Source of the DNA: Arthrobacter sp. NicSoilC5
Lineage (GTDB): Bacteria > Actinomycetota > Actinomycetes > Actinomycetales > Micrococcaceae
Assembly (NCBI RefSeq): GCF_019977395.1
Contig: NZ_AP024660.1
Span: forward strand, 1,302,001-1,366,000
DNA: 64,000 nucleotides
Reading direction: 5' to 3'
Part shown: positions 52,359-60,749 of the stretch, piece by piece
How the letters are laid out: the number at the start of each line of letters is the position of its first letter
How positions within the stretch are numbered: position 1 is the first letter of the stretch
Program-made: the position numbers and the translations under genes
Notes under the pieces: generated by a model
What the model saw: the letters and a program-made list of their open reading frames with translations, nothing else
Told to the model about the DNA's origin: nothing
Database searches by the model: none

Positions 52359-53747
52359 ATGACCGCAGCAGCTGCCACCCGGGACACCTCCGGAACACCC
52401 GTCCAGCACTGGGACGCACCTTTCGCATCCCGGCCCGTCAACGCCACCGTGACCGTCCCCGGATCGAAGTCCCTGACCAACAGGTACCTGGTCCTCGCGG
52501 CCCTCGCGGACAGCCCGTCCCGGCTCCGGGCACCCCTGCACTCCAGGGACTCCGCACTCATGATCGAAGCGCTCAGGCAACTCGGCGCCACCATCACCGA
52601 AGTGCCGGGGGACGGATCCTTTGGGCCTGACCTGGAGGTTGTTCCGCTCCCGGCGGCAGCCGCGCCGTCCGCCGCCAGGATCGACTGCGGCCTTGCCGGC
52701 ACCGTCATGCGGTTCGTCCCGCCGCTCGCAGCGCTCCGCAACGGCGCCAGTGTTTTCGACGGCGACCCCCATGCCCGGAAGCGTCCCATGGGGACCATCA
52801 TCGAAGCCCTCAAAGCCCTGGGCGTGGCCGTTTCCGCCGAAGACGGCACCGCGCCGTCGTCGCTCCCGTTCGTGGTGGAAGGCACCGGCGCCGTCCGGGG
52901 CGGCCACCTGGTTATCGATGCCAGCGCCTCCTCGCAGTTCGTCTCCGCCCTCCTGCTGGTGGGAGCAAGGTTCGACGAGGGCCTGCACCTTGAGCACGTG
53001 GGGAAGCCGGTGCCGAGCCTGGACCACATCAACATGACGGTGGCCGTCCTGCGCGGCGCCGGCGTGTCAGTGGACGATTCCGTCCCCAACCACTGGGTGG
53101 TGGCACCGGGACCCATCCGCGCCTTCGACCAAAGGATTGAACAGGACCTCTCCAACGCCGGGCCCTTCCTGGCGGCGGCCCTGGCCTCACGGGGTACGGT
53201 CCGCATCCCCAACTGGCCCTTGGAAACGCAGCAGGTGGGCGACCTCTGGCGCGGCATCCTGGCCCGGATGGGAGCCACCGTCACCCTGGCTGACGGCGTC
53301 CTGACCGTCACCGGCGGCCCGGAGATCAAGGGCGGTGAGTTCGCTGACACCAGTGAGCTGGCTCCTACGGTCGCGGCCCTGTGCGCCCTTGCCACGGGGC
53401 CTTCCCGGCTCAGCGGGATCGCACACCTCAGGGGACATGAGACCGACCGGCTGGCGGCCCTGGTCGCGGAAATCAACCGGCTCGGCGGCGACGCCGAGGA
53501 AACCAGCGACGGCCTGGTCATCCGGCCCGCCCGGCTGCACGCCGGCGTCGTCCACAGCTACGCCGACCACCGCATGGCCACTGCCGGGGCAATCCTGGGC
53601 CTCGCGGTGGACGGCGTCCAGGTGGAGGACATCGCCACCACAGCCAAGACCATGCCCGACTTTCCGCAACTGTGGGGGAACATGCTGGCCCAGGATGCCG
53701 CCGGGACCCCGGGGCCGGAAGGGCGCGGCAGTGGCGCGGAGCACTGA
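52359..53747 (+). CDS. aroA: 3-phosphoshikimate 1-carboxyvinyltransferase (EPSP synthase)
   Basis: The 462-residue enzyme of the shikimate pathway has the N-terminal phosphate-binding motif VPGSKSLTNRYLVLAALA (about 30-47), DCGLAGTVMRF near 108 and a C-terminal SYADHRMA segment near 394. It is 6 nt downstream of the DoxX gene and overlaps rsgA by 17 nt. In mycobacteria aroA and rsgA also lie near sigH. Confidence 0.96.
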   Translation: MTAAAATRDTSGTPVQHWDAPFASRPVNATVTVPGSKSLTNRYLVLAALADSPSRLRAPLHSRDSALMIEALRQLGATITEVPGDGSFGPDLEVVPLPAAAAPSAARIDCGLAGTVMRFVPPLAALRNGASVFDGDPHARKRPMGTIIEALKALGVAVSAEDGTAPSSLPFVVEGTGAVRGGHLVIDASASSQFVSALLLVGARFDEGLHLEHVGKPVPSLDHINMTVAVLRGAGVSVDDSVPNHWVVAPGPIRAFDQRIEQDLSNAGPFLAAALASRGTVRIPNWPLETQQVGDLWRGILARMGATVTLADGVLTVTGGPEIKGGEFADTSELAPTVAALCALATGPSRLSGIAHLRGHETDRLAALVAEINRLGGDAEETSDGLVIRPARLHAGVVHSYADHRMATAGAILGLAVDGVQVEDIATTAKTMPDFPQLWGNMLAQDAAGTPGPEGRGSGAEH

Positions 53748-54846
53748 CTCCTGGGACGAATCGGACGTCCGGATCCGCCCCAGCAAGAAAGGCTCCCGGC
53801 CCCGCACCAAGGACCGGCCCAGCCATGACGATGCCGTCACCGGACGGATCATCACGGTGGACCGCGGCCGATACACGGCAGTAGTAAGCGAAGACTCGGA
53901 CAACGAGCGCGTTGTCATCGCGGCGCGGGCCCGCGAACTGCGCCGCTCGCCCGTGGTTGCCGGCGACTTCGTCTCGCTCGTGGGGGACGTGTCCGGGGCA
54001 CCGGACACACTTGCCCGCCTGGTGAAAATCCAGGACCGCCACACCCTCCTGCGCCGCAGCGCCGACGACACCGACCCCGTCGAGCGGGCCGTGGTGGCCA
54101 ACGCCGACCAACTGGTGATTGTGGTGGCGGCCGCCAAGCCGGAACCACGCACCGGGTTCATCGACCGCGCCCTGGTGGCTGCCTATGACGCCGGGATCGA
54201 GCCGATCCTGCTGGTCACCAAGGCCGACGTGAAAGACCCCGCGGAGCTGCTGTCCAACTACACCCACCTGGACTTCCCTGTGATCATCAGCCGGACCGCC
54301 GATGCACAGGCCTCCGGGATCGATGCACGGTCGGACGACGGCCTCTCCGCCCGGCTGGACAGCGCGGCGGTGGCCGACCTCCGCGCCCATCTCGACGGCA
54401 AGGTCACCGTGATGCTGGGGCACTCCGGCGTGGGCAAGTCCACCATGGTGAATGCGCTGACCGGCGCCGAGCGGGCCACGGGCGGAGTGAACGCGGTCAC
54501 GGGGCGCGGCCGCCACACGTCGTCGTCGGCCCTGGCCCTGCGCCTGGCGGACGCGCCGGCCGGCAGCTGGATCATTGACACCCCCGGTATCCGTTCCTTC
54601 GGGCTGGCACACGTGGACCCGGACCGGATCCTGCGCTCCTTCCCCGACCTGTCCCCCGGCATCGAAAACTGTGAACGCGGGTGCAAGCACACTGCAAACG
54701 CGGTGAACTGCGGCCTCGACGACTGGGTGGCAGGCGGACACGCAGGTCCCACCGGCCCGGCACGCCTGGCATCGCTCCGGCGGCTGCTCGGCACGGACCC
54801 GCGCATGGACGCACAGGAAACCAAAGAGCTCGGCAGCGTCAACTGA
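53731..54846 (+). CDS. rsgA: ribosome small subunit-dependent GTPase RsgA
   Basis: The 371-residue circularly permuted GTPase matures the 30S subunit. An OB fold (about 35-115) precedes the GTPase motifs in permuted order: G4 TKAD (163-166), G1 GHSGVGKS (230-237), G3 DTPG. A C-terminal zinc site is CERGCKH...C. The GTG start at 53731 was chosen because it begins the first family-like sequence and overlaps aroA by only 17 nt. Confidence 0.95.
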   Translation: MARSTDSWDESDVRIRPSKKGSRPRTKDRPSHDDAVTGRIITVDRGRYTAVVSEDSDNERVVIAARARELRRSPVVAGDFVSLVGDVSGAPDTLARLVKIQDRHTLLRRSADDTDPVERAVVANADQLVIVVAAAKPEPRTGFIDRALVAAYDAGIEPILLVTKADVKDPAELLSNYTHLDFPVIISRTADAQASGIDARSDDGLSARLDSAAVADLRAHLDGKVTVMLGHSGVGKSTMVNALTGAERATGGVNAVTGRGRHTSSSALALRLADAPAGSWIIDTPGIRSFGLAHVDPDRILRSFPDLSPGIENCERGCKHTANAVNCGLDDWVAGGHAGPTGPARLASLRRLLGTDPRMDAQETKELGSVN

Positions 54847-54878
54847 CGCGTTCTCCCGGCAGAAGCGTCCACAGACGG

Positions 54879-54884
54879 TAGTTT
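54879..54884 (+). promoter_or_regulatory. -10 box of a putative leaderless hisN promoter
   Basis: TAGTTT ends 6 nt before the hisN ATG, so hisN may be transcribed separately from rsgA despite the 44-nt gap. Confidence 0.45.
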
Positions 54885-54890
54885 GTAACC

Positions 54891-55703
54891 ATGATCCAAC
54901 CCGCTTCGAGCTACAACGATGACCTGCGCCTGGCCCATGTCCTGGCCGACTCCGTGGATGACCAGACCATGAGCCGCTTCAAGGCCCTGGACCTCCACGT
55001 TGAGACCAAGCCGGACCTGACGCCCGTCACCGACGCCGACAAGGCAGCGGAGGAAGCCATCCGCGGCCAGCTCTCCCGCTCCCGGCCCCGCGATGCCGTC
55101 CTGGGTGAGGAGTTCGGCAGCACCGGGCACGGTTCACGGCGCTGGATCATCGATCCCATTGACGGGACCAAGAACTTTGTCCGGGGCGTCCCGGTCTGGG
55201 CCACGCTGATCGCCCTGGTGGATGAAGGCGAGCCCGTGGTGGGCGTGGTCAGCGCCCCGGCCCTCGGCAAGCGCTGGTGGGCGGCAAAGGGCATGGGCGC
55301 GTACATGGGCCGGTCCCTGGCAGCTGCCACCCGGCTGCGCGTCTCCGACGTGTCCAGCCTCTCCGACGCCTCCCTCTCCTACTCCAGCCTGAGCGGCTGG
55401 AAGGAACGGGGCAACCTCGACGAGTTCCTCGGGCTGACCGAGGACGTCTGGCGGACCCGGGCCTACGGCGATTTCTGGTCGTACTGCATGGTGGCAGAGG
55501 GCTCGGTGGACATCGCCTGCGAACCGGAGCTCAACCTCTACGACATGGCTGCGCTGGTGCCGATCGTGGTTGAGGCGGGCGGCCGGTTCACCTCCCTCGA
55601 GGGCGAGGACGGACCGTTCGGGGGGAACGCGCTGGCCACCAACTCGATCCTGCACTCAGAGGTGCTGCACCGCCTCAACCCGTACCTGGATGACCTGTTG
55701 TAA
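54891..55703 (+). CDS. hisN: histidinol-phosphatase, inositol monophosphatase family
   Basis: The 270-residue metal-dependent phosphatase has GEEFGSTG at 72-79, the signature DPIDGTKNF at 88-96 and [21 protein letters not shown] near 205-225. In actinobacteria this subfamily, with the IDP-DGTKNF and late LNLYD motifs, supplies the missing histidinol-phosphatase. It is last in the DoxX-aroA-rsgA-hisN run and followed by a strong terminator. Activity on inositol phosphates cannot be excluded. Confidence 0.88.
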   Translation: MIQPASSYNDDLRLAHVLADSVDDQTMSRFKALDLHVETKPDLTPVTDADKAAEEAIRGQLSRSRPRDAVLGEEFGSTGHGSRRWIIDPIDGTKNFVRGVPVWATLIALVDEGEPVVGVVSAPALGKRWWAAKGMGAYMGRSLAAATRLRVSDVSSLSDASLSYSSLSGWKERGNLDEFLGLTEDVWRTRAYGDFWSYCMVAEGSVDIACEPELNLYDMAALVPIVVEAGGRFTSLEGEDGPFGGNALATNSILHSEVLHRLNPYLDDLL

Positions 55704-55736
55704 CTGCCACGGTTTGGCCCCCTCAAACGAATATTG

Positions 55737-55780
55737 CGACGCCGGACACCTCCAGACGGGGGTGTCCGGCGTCGTTTATT
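55737..55780 (+). terminator. hisN terminator
   Basis: A perfect 14-bp stem (CGACGCCGGACACC, 55737-55750, with 55761-55774) has a 10-nt loop and is followed by TTTATT. It isolates the downstream riboswitch gene from hisN transcription. Confidence 0.93.
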
Positions 55781-55854
55781 CGATATTGCGTAACAAAGCC
55801 CTTAACAATTGCCGCGGCTTCAATCCTGGCCGCCCCATGTCCTACGCTTTTATG

Positions 55855-55968
55855 CAGGTCACGAGTGCCAGCGCAAAACCCCGGTTTGCTGGCCGGCAAC
55901 CCTCCATTCGCGGCGGGGTGCCCCGGGTGACGACCAGGCCGGTCCGGAGTGGATGCGGCAAGCGCGGA
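55855..55968 (+). promoter_or_regulatory. SAM-IV riboswitch
   Basis: The aptamer contains the conserved SAM-IV blocks: GGTCACGAGTGCCAGC (55857-55872), TTTGCTGGCCGGCAACCCTCC, GGGGTGCCCCGGGTGACGACC closing the P1 helix, and the 3' pseudoknot segment GCGGCAAGCGCGG (55955-55967). The layout matches the mycobacterial SAM-IV RNA of known structure. The ribosome site GTGAGG of the downstream gene lies about 25 nt after the aptamer, so translation control is plausible: expression should fall when S-adenosylmethionine is abundant. Confidence 0.93.
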
Positions 55969-56006
55969 TTCCCTATGCCGGAGTCCTGTATTCAAGTGAG
56001 GTCTCT

Positions 56007-57425
56007 GTGACAACTGCCACCGTCTCCCCCCAGCCCGCCATTGCCGAATCCGGCGCTCCCGGAGATCGCCACGCCGTTGCCGGCCGTCCCCTTGCTGCCG
56101 TCACCGGCGCGGAAATCCAGGCACCACTGATTTCCGGCGGCCACATCCGGTACGCGAACCTTGACTACGGCGCATCCGCTCCGGCGCTCTCCGTGGTCTC
56201 CGCCTACCTGAACGAGATCCTGCCGTACTACGCGAGCGTCCACCGCGGGGCCGGCTACGCGTCCCAGATCAGCACGTCCGTTTACGAGAACGCCCGCAGC
56301 ATCGTCCGGGACTTCGTGGGCGGTCGGCCGGATGATTCGGTCATCTTCACCCGCAACACCACCGATTCGCTGAACCTCCTGGCCGGCTGCCTGCCTGCTA
56401 CCGACGGCCGGCATGACGGCGAGGTCCTCTACCTGGACATCGAACACCATGCCAACCTCCTGCCGTGGCAGGGCGTTCCGCACCGCAGCATCGTTGCCGC
56501 CGACACCATCACCGGCACCCTGGACGCCGTCCGGACCGAGCTGGAGCAGGGCGGCGTCAGCCTGCTGGCCGTCACCGGCGCCTCCAACGTCACCGGCGAG
56601 ATTCTTCCCATCCGGGCCCTGGCCGCGCTGGCCCACCAGCACGGCGCCCGGATCGTGGTGGACGCGGCCCAGCTCGCGCCGCACCGCAGGGTGGACATCA
56701 GCGCGGACGACGTCGACTACCTCGCCTTTTCCGGCCATAAGCTGTACGCGCCGTTCGGCGCGGGTGTCCTGGTGGGACGTCCCGACTGGCTGGACACCGG
56801 TGTCCCGCACCTCGCCGGCGGCGGGGCGGTCAAGGAAGCACGGCTCGACGGCGTCAGCTGGGCCACGGGCCCGGCCCGCCACGAGGGGGGCTCGCCGAAC
56901 GTCCTCGGCGCCGCCACCCTGGCCCGCGCCACCCAGGTCATCGCCGAACTCGACCAGGACCGGTGGCACGCCCACGAATCCGCCATCCGTTCCTTCCTGG
57001 TGGAGGGCCTGCAGGACATCGACGGCGTCACCGTCCACCAGATCTTCAAGGACACCAACCCGGAAACGGACACCATCGGCGTGGTCAACTTCTCGGTCGA
57101 GGGCTACGACGCAGGGCTGGTGGCCGCCTACCTTTCCGCAGAGCACGGGGTGGGCCTGCGCGACGGCCGCTTCTGCGCCCATCCCCTGCTGAAGCGCCTG
57201 GGCCTGCCGTCCGGCTCCCTCCGGGCAAGTTTCGGCGTGGGTTCGCGGCTGGAAGACGCCGAACGCCTCCTCACCGGCATCCGGACGCTGCGCAGCAACG
57301 GACTGGGATGGGATTACGTGGTGGATGCGGGCCGCTGGGTGCCCGCCAATGATTTCCGCACCTACCCGCACTGGGCGCCCAATACCCCCGGGACGGCCGG
57401 AGCAGCCCCCTGCCTGGACGACTAG
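56007..57425 (+). CDS. class V aminotransferase fold PLP enzyme, SufS/cysteine-desulfurase-like
   Basis: The 472-residue fold-type I PLP enzyme has PLP lysine Lys245 in FSGHKLYAPFGAG, EHHANLLPW at 146-154, DAAQLAPH at 219-226 and Cys390 in LRDGRFCAHPL, aligned with the catalytic cysteine of SufS (R-x-G-x-x-C-A-x-P). It has about 35 extra N-terminal residues and a longer C-terminus. The GTG start follows a GTGAGG ribosome site. The SAM-IV riboswitch directly upstream implies a role in methionine or sulfur supply rather than constitutive Fe-S assembly; no suf genes are adjacent. The actual substrate is unknown. Confidence 0.85.
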   Translation: MTTATVSPQPAIAESGAPGDRHAVAGRPLAAVTGAEIQAPLISGGHIRYANLDYGASAPALSVVSAYLNEILPYYASVHRGAGYASQISTSVYENARSIVRDFVGGRPDDSVIFTRNTTDSLNLLAGCLPATDGRHDGEVLYLDIEHHANLLPWQGVPHRSIVAADTITGTLDAVRTELEQGGVSLLAVTGASNVTGEILPIRALAALAHQHGARIVVDAAQLAPHRRVDISADDVDYLAFSGHKLYAPFGAGVLVGRPDWLDTGVPHLAGGGAVKEARLDGVSWATGPARHEGGSPNVLGAATLARATQVIAELDQDRWHAHESAIRSFLVEGLQDIDGVTVHQIFKDTNPETDTIGVVNFSVEGYDAGLVAAYLSAEHGVGLRDGRFCAHPLLKRLGLPSGSLRASFGVGSRLEDAERLLTGIRTLRSNGLGWDYVVDAGRWVPANDFRTYPHWAPNTPGTAGAAPCLDD

Positions 57426-57510
57426 GCGGCGGGGCGGCGGCCGCCTGCTGATGCCGGGCATGCGGTAAATTCGAAGGACATCCGCAGGCAGCACCAGAAG
57501 GAGGCCACGC

Positions 57511-58269
57511 GTGGTTCGGGGTGGCCCCAGGCTTGATCACGGCCGGCGCACGGAGCTCGGGCAGAGCTTCCAGGACGGCGGCCGCCACTACCAGCGGGTC
57601 CGTCCCGGCTATCCTGCGGAATCTGCACGGTGGCTGGTACCGGCCGGAGCCCATGACGCCCTGGACGTCGGCGCGGGTACGGGAAAGTTCACCGCGTTGC
57701 TGCTGGCCATGGGACTGGACGTCACCGCCGTCGACCCCTCTGCGGACATGCTCGCCCAGCTGAAGGCCCACTGCCCCGCCGCCACGGCTGCGCCGGGGAC
57801 TGCCGAGGCGACAGGCCTTCCCGACGCTGCCTTCGACGTCGTGACCGTTGCCCAGGCGTGGCACTGGTGCGACCCCCTGCTGGCAAGCACCGAGCTGGCG
57901 CGCGTCCTGCGCCCGCACGGAACACTTGGCCTGGTCTGGAACCAGCTGGACACCTCCGTCCCCTGGGTGCACCGGCTCTCCCGGATCATGCACGCCGGCG
58001 ATGTATACCGGCCCGGCCACAAGCCCGTCGTCGGGCCAGAATTCCACGGGCTCGAAGGTCACGTCACCCACTGGCAGGACAGGGTGACCACCGGGGACTT
58101 GATGGAGCTCACCAAGTCGCGCAGCTACTACCTGCGGGCCGGTGAGGCGACGCGGGCAAAAGTTTTGGCCAACCTGGACTGGTACCTGCACGAGCACCTG
58201 GCCCATGCCCCCGGCCAGGAACTTGACCTTCCCTACCTCACCCTGGTCTGGCGCGCCACCAAGGCATGA
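57511..58269 (+). CDS. class I SAM-dependent methyltransferase
   Basis: The 252-residue Rossmann methyltransferase has motif I LDVGAGTGKF at 51-60, acidic strand end TAVDP, and FDVVTVAQAWHWCD typical of the Methyltransf_11 class. It starts with GTG after GAAGGAGG. It is 85 nt downstream of the riboswitch-controlled PLP enzyme on the same strand with no terminator evident between them, so it may share that control. The substrate is unknown. Confidence 0.88.
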   Translation: MVRGGPRLDHGRRTELGQSFQDGGRHYQRVRPGYPAESARWLVPAGAHDALDVGAGTGKFTALLLAMGLDVTAVDPSADMLAQLKAHCPAATAAPGTAEATGLPDAAFDVVTVAQAWHWCDPLLASTELARVLRPHGTLGLVWNQLDTSVPWVHRLSRIMHAGDVYRPGHKPVVGPEFHGLEGHVTHWQDRVTTGDLMELTKSRSYYLRAGEATRAKVLANLDWYLHEHLAHAPGQELDLPYLTLVWRATKA

Positions 58270-58329
58270 CGCACCCGGTCCGCGGCGGGGTGGCCGAAGC
58301 AGCGCACGCTGCCGCACCGGCCAAACCGG

Positions 58330-58335
58330 TAGGCT
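58330..58335 (+). promoter_or_regulatory. -10 box of a putative leaderless promoter (mntR-like gene)
   Basis: TAGGCT ends 7 nt before the GTG at 58343, identical in sequence and similar in spacing to the boxes before the Cds1-like and MBL genes. Confidence 0.5.
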
Positions 58336-58342
58336 TGGGCAC

Positions 58343-59053
58343 GTGAAGACCAGCGCGCCCTCCTCCTCGATCGAGGACTACGTCAAGGTCATCTACTCAT
58401 TCACCGAATGGCAGGACAAGCCCATCACGTCCTCCCAGCTGGCACAGCGGCTGGGAGTGGCAAATTCCTCGGTATCGGAAATGGTCCGGAAGCTGAAGGA
58501 CCAGGGCCTGGTGGACCACAAGCCCTACAGCGCCGTCACGCTGACCGAGGCCGGCCTGCGCCTGGCCCTGTCCATGGTCCGGCGCCACCGGCTCATCGAG
58601 ACCTACCTCGTCCAGCGGCTCGGCTACAGCTGGGACGAGGTCCACGATGAAGCTGAACAGCTGGAGCACGCGGTGTCGGATACGTTCATCGAACGCGTTG
58701 CCGCCAAGCTCGGGGACCCTAAGCGGGACCCGCACGGCGACCCCATCCCCACCGCGGACGGCCAGGTCCTGATGCCGCGCGCCCACCTGCTCGCCGCGCT
58801 GGACCAGGGACACAGCGGCAAGATCACCAGGATCAGCGATGACAACCCCGAGCTCCTGCGGTACCTCGCCGCCCAGGACATCGACCTCGACGCCGAAGTC
58901 GAGGTGATGGGACGGCGGCCGTTTGGCGGCGCGCTGATGGTCCGGATCGCCGGTTCGGGCGGCACCCGCGACTACGACCTTGCTGATGAAATCGCCTCAG
59001 CGTTGTGGGTCTCCAGCGACACCCCGCACCCGGGCTGCGTCCTCGGCGGTTAA
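58343..59053 (+). CDS. mntR: DtxR/MntR family metalloregulator, manganese-type site
   Basis: The 236-residue repressor has a winged helix (about 5-65), a dimerisation/metal domain (66-140) and a C-terminal SH3-like FeoA domain (about 160-225). Metal-ligand positions follow MntR rather than DtxR/IdeR: Asp12 in SIEDYVKVIY, His82, and E105-x2-E108-H109 in HDEAEQLEHAVSD, where iron-sensing DtxR has cysteine. Manganese sensing is thus inferred. No transporter target lies next to it. Confidence 0.85.
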   Translation: MKTSAPSSSIEDYVKVIYSFTEWQDKPITSSQLAQRLGVANSSVSEMVRKLKDQGLVDHKPYSAVTLTEAGLRLALSMVRRHRLIETYLVQRLGYSWDEVHDEAEQLEHAVSDTFIERVAAKLGDPKRDPHGDPIPTADGQVLMPRAHLLAALDQGHSGKITRISDDNPELLRYLAAQDIDLDAEVEVMGRRPFGGALMVRIAGSGGTRDYDLADEIASALWVSSDTPHPGCVLGG

Positions 59054-59098
59054 GCGGGCTGTCCTCTGCCGATTTGGCCGGCTCCCGTATGGTGGAAG

Positions 59099-59479
59099 GT
59101 GATGATCAGCAGACGCGACGCAGCAATAACCCTTGATGTTCCCCTTGAGATGGCACAGCGCCACGGCCTGCCGAAATGGATGTCGGAGGACGAGCTCCGC
59201 GGCATCATGGACAATCCCCCGCCCTGGCTGGTGCAGTCACGGGCCAACCGCACCGGCAAACGGCCCGTCTGGGTACACCTGGAATGCGCCGTCTGCGGGT
59301 ACGAGGAAGCCGCCCGGCCCAAGAAGTGGTGGCCGGACTTCACTTACGTGGTGTGCGGGCACCACGCCCCTTCGGACGTTCCCGCCGTGCGCCCCGGCTG
59401 CGTCCGCAGCGAGTACGACGGCGTGGGGACGCGTTTCGTGGGCATCGCTGACGTGGAAGCGCCTCCGGTCAGCCAGTAG
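59099..59479 (+). CDS. conserved hypothetical protein with CxxC and a WW-rich core
   Basis: This is a 126-residue soluble protein of unrecognised family. Visible features are an N-terminal helical segment (MAQRHGLPKWMSEDELRGIM), a Trp-rich middle, Cys-x2-Cys in ECAVCGYEE (about 63-71), then KKWWPDFTYVVCGHH and a further cysteine in RPGCVRSEY, which together could bind one zinc ion. The start is GTG 59099 or ATG 59102; TATGGT at 59088-59093 would make either leaderless. Confidence 0.7.
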   Translation: MMISRRDAAITLDVPLEMAQRHGLPKWMSEDELRGIMDNPPPWLVQSRANRTGKRPVWVHLECAVCGYEEAARPKKWWPDFTYVVCGHHAPSDVPAVRPGCVRSEYDGVGTRFVGIADVEAPPVSQ

Positions 59480-59551
59480 CCTTTCATACTTCGCCTGCCG
59501 AACTTCGCCTTCCGGACGTGCCCGCCCGCGGTGCCGGGCCGCCGTCGACCC

Positions 59552-60535
59552 TTATCCAGCGCCGTTGGCCGTCATTTCCTCCGGAACAGCCGTCAGGTGA
59601 AGCTCGGCGCCGTCCCGCAGCACGGCCAGGTCGAGGGGGCGGCCGATGGCATCGGCGAACAGCAGGCGCTGCAGGCTCTCGGCGTTGCTGACGGGACGGC
59701 CGCCGGCTGTGACGATGACGTCCCCTGCCGACAGGCCTGCCTTGCCTGCGGGCGAACCGGGCAGCACCTCAACCACCCGGAGCCCCTGCCGCCGCCCGGT
59801 GCGGATCACGGCGCTCGAGCCGAGCTGCATGGGGGTGCTTACCAGGCCCAGGTACGCGCGGCGCACCCTCCCGTCTGACAGGAGAGCGGAGATGATCCTG
59901 CGTGTGGTGGCGTTGATCGGGATCGCCAGCCCCAGGCCGGCTCCGGCCACGGCAGTGTTGATGCCCACGATCCTGGCGTGGGTGTCCGCCAGCGCACCGC
60001 CGGAGTTTCCGGGGTTCAGGGCCGCGTCCGTCTGGATGACGTCCTCGATGACCCGCCGGTTACCGCCCGACCAAACCGGAATGGCCCTGCCCAGGCCGCT
60101 GACCACCCCCGCGGTCACCGAACCGGCCAGTCCCAGCGGGTTTCCCACTGCGACCACCAGTTGGCCCACCCGGAGCGATTCCGCCGCGCCGAACTCTGCA
60201 GGCCGGATTCCGGGCCGCGAACCTTTCACCACGGCAAGGTCTGACAACGGGTCCGCGCCCACCAGTTCCAGCTCCATCCTGCTGCCGTCGCCAAAGACCG
60301 CGAAGCCTTGCCGGGTGCCGGCCACCACGTGGGAGTTTGTGAGCAGGTAGCCGTCCTCGGTGAAGAGGACCGCGGAGCCTGCGCCCACCCTGACCCGTCC
60401 GTTGCGGCGCTGCGCCGTCATTTCAATGGCTGCGACGTGGGGCGTGACTGCTGCCGCGACGCGCATCACCGTCTGCGAGTAGGAGTCCAGGACGTCGCCT
60501 GTGTCCGCTGGCATGGGTTCCTGCGCCTGTTCCAT
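59552..60535 (-). CDS. HtrA/DegP-like S1C serine protease with PDZ domain, no membrane anchor
   Basis: The 327-residue trypsin-fold protease has catalytic His69 (LLTNSHVVAG), Asp99 (DPLSDLAVVKG) and Ser178 (NPGNSGGAL). A PDZ domain follows at about 225-310 (GSPAGKAGLSAGDVIVTAGG). Unlike most actinobacterial HtrA proteins it has no signal peptide, transmembrane helix or long N-terminal region; it starts MEQAQEPMPADTGD after a GGAGGTG ribosome site. Cytoplasmic action is therefore likely unless the start is wrong. Confidence 0.9.
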   Translation of the reverse strand: MEQAQEPMPADTGDVLDSYSQTVMRVAAAVTPHVAAIEMTAQRRNGRVRVGAGSAVLFTEDGYLLTNSHVVAGTRQGFAVFGDGSRMELELVGADPLSDLAVVKGSRPGIRPAEFGAAESLRVGQLVVAVGNPLGLAGSVTAGVVSGLGRAIPVWSGGNRRVIEDVIQTDAALNPGNSGGALADTHARIVGINTAVAGAGLGLAIPINATTRRIISALLSDGRVRRAYLGLVSTPMQLGSSAVIRTGRRQGLRVVEVLPGSPAGKAGLSAGDVIVTAGGRPVSNAESLQRLLFADAIGRPLDLAVLRDGAELHLTAVPEEMTANGAG

Positions 60536-60675
60536 GGCGCACCTCCGGATTCAGTTCCGCTCTCGGCGGTCGGGTGCCCTCACGGGCCTTACGGAAGTCA
60601 ACGATGCAGGGCCCGAATCCAGTCCCGCGCCGGCTACGCCTTCGGTGAACGGTGCCGGGGCAGCGCTGCACTTTG

Positions 60676-60689
60676 TGAGGGTACCCTCA
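60676..60689. promoter_or_regulatory. 14-bp perfect palindrome between htrA-like and acyltransferase genes
   Basis: TGAGGGTACCCTCA is fully self-complementary and lies in the 214-nt divergent intergenic region. It is followed by a CCCTCAA direct repeat (60684-60690 and 60693-60699). It is a candidate operator for one or both genes; no known regulator is assigned. Confidence 0.55.
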
Positions 60690-60737
60690 ACGCCCTCAAT
60701 ATTCCATCAAGTAGAGAAATACCTGCTGCCGCGCTGT

Positions 60738-60743
60738 TAGCTT
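60738..60743 (+). promoter_or_regulatory. -10 box of a putative leaderless promoter (acyltransferase)
   Basis: TAGCTT ends 6 nt before the ATG at 60750. Confidence 0.45.
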
Positions 60744-60749
60744 GGGGCA

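Noticed and set aside
57422..57445. GGCGGC/GCCGCC stretch after the SufS-like gene as a terminator
   Set aside because: The pairing is short, ambiguous in register and without a U tract; it could equally be GC-rich background.
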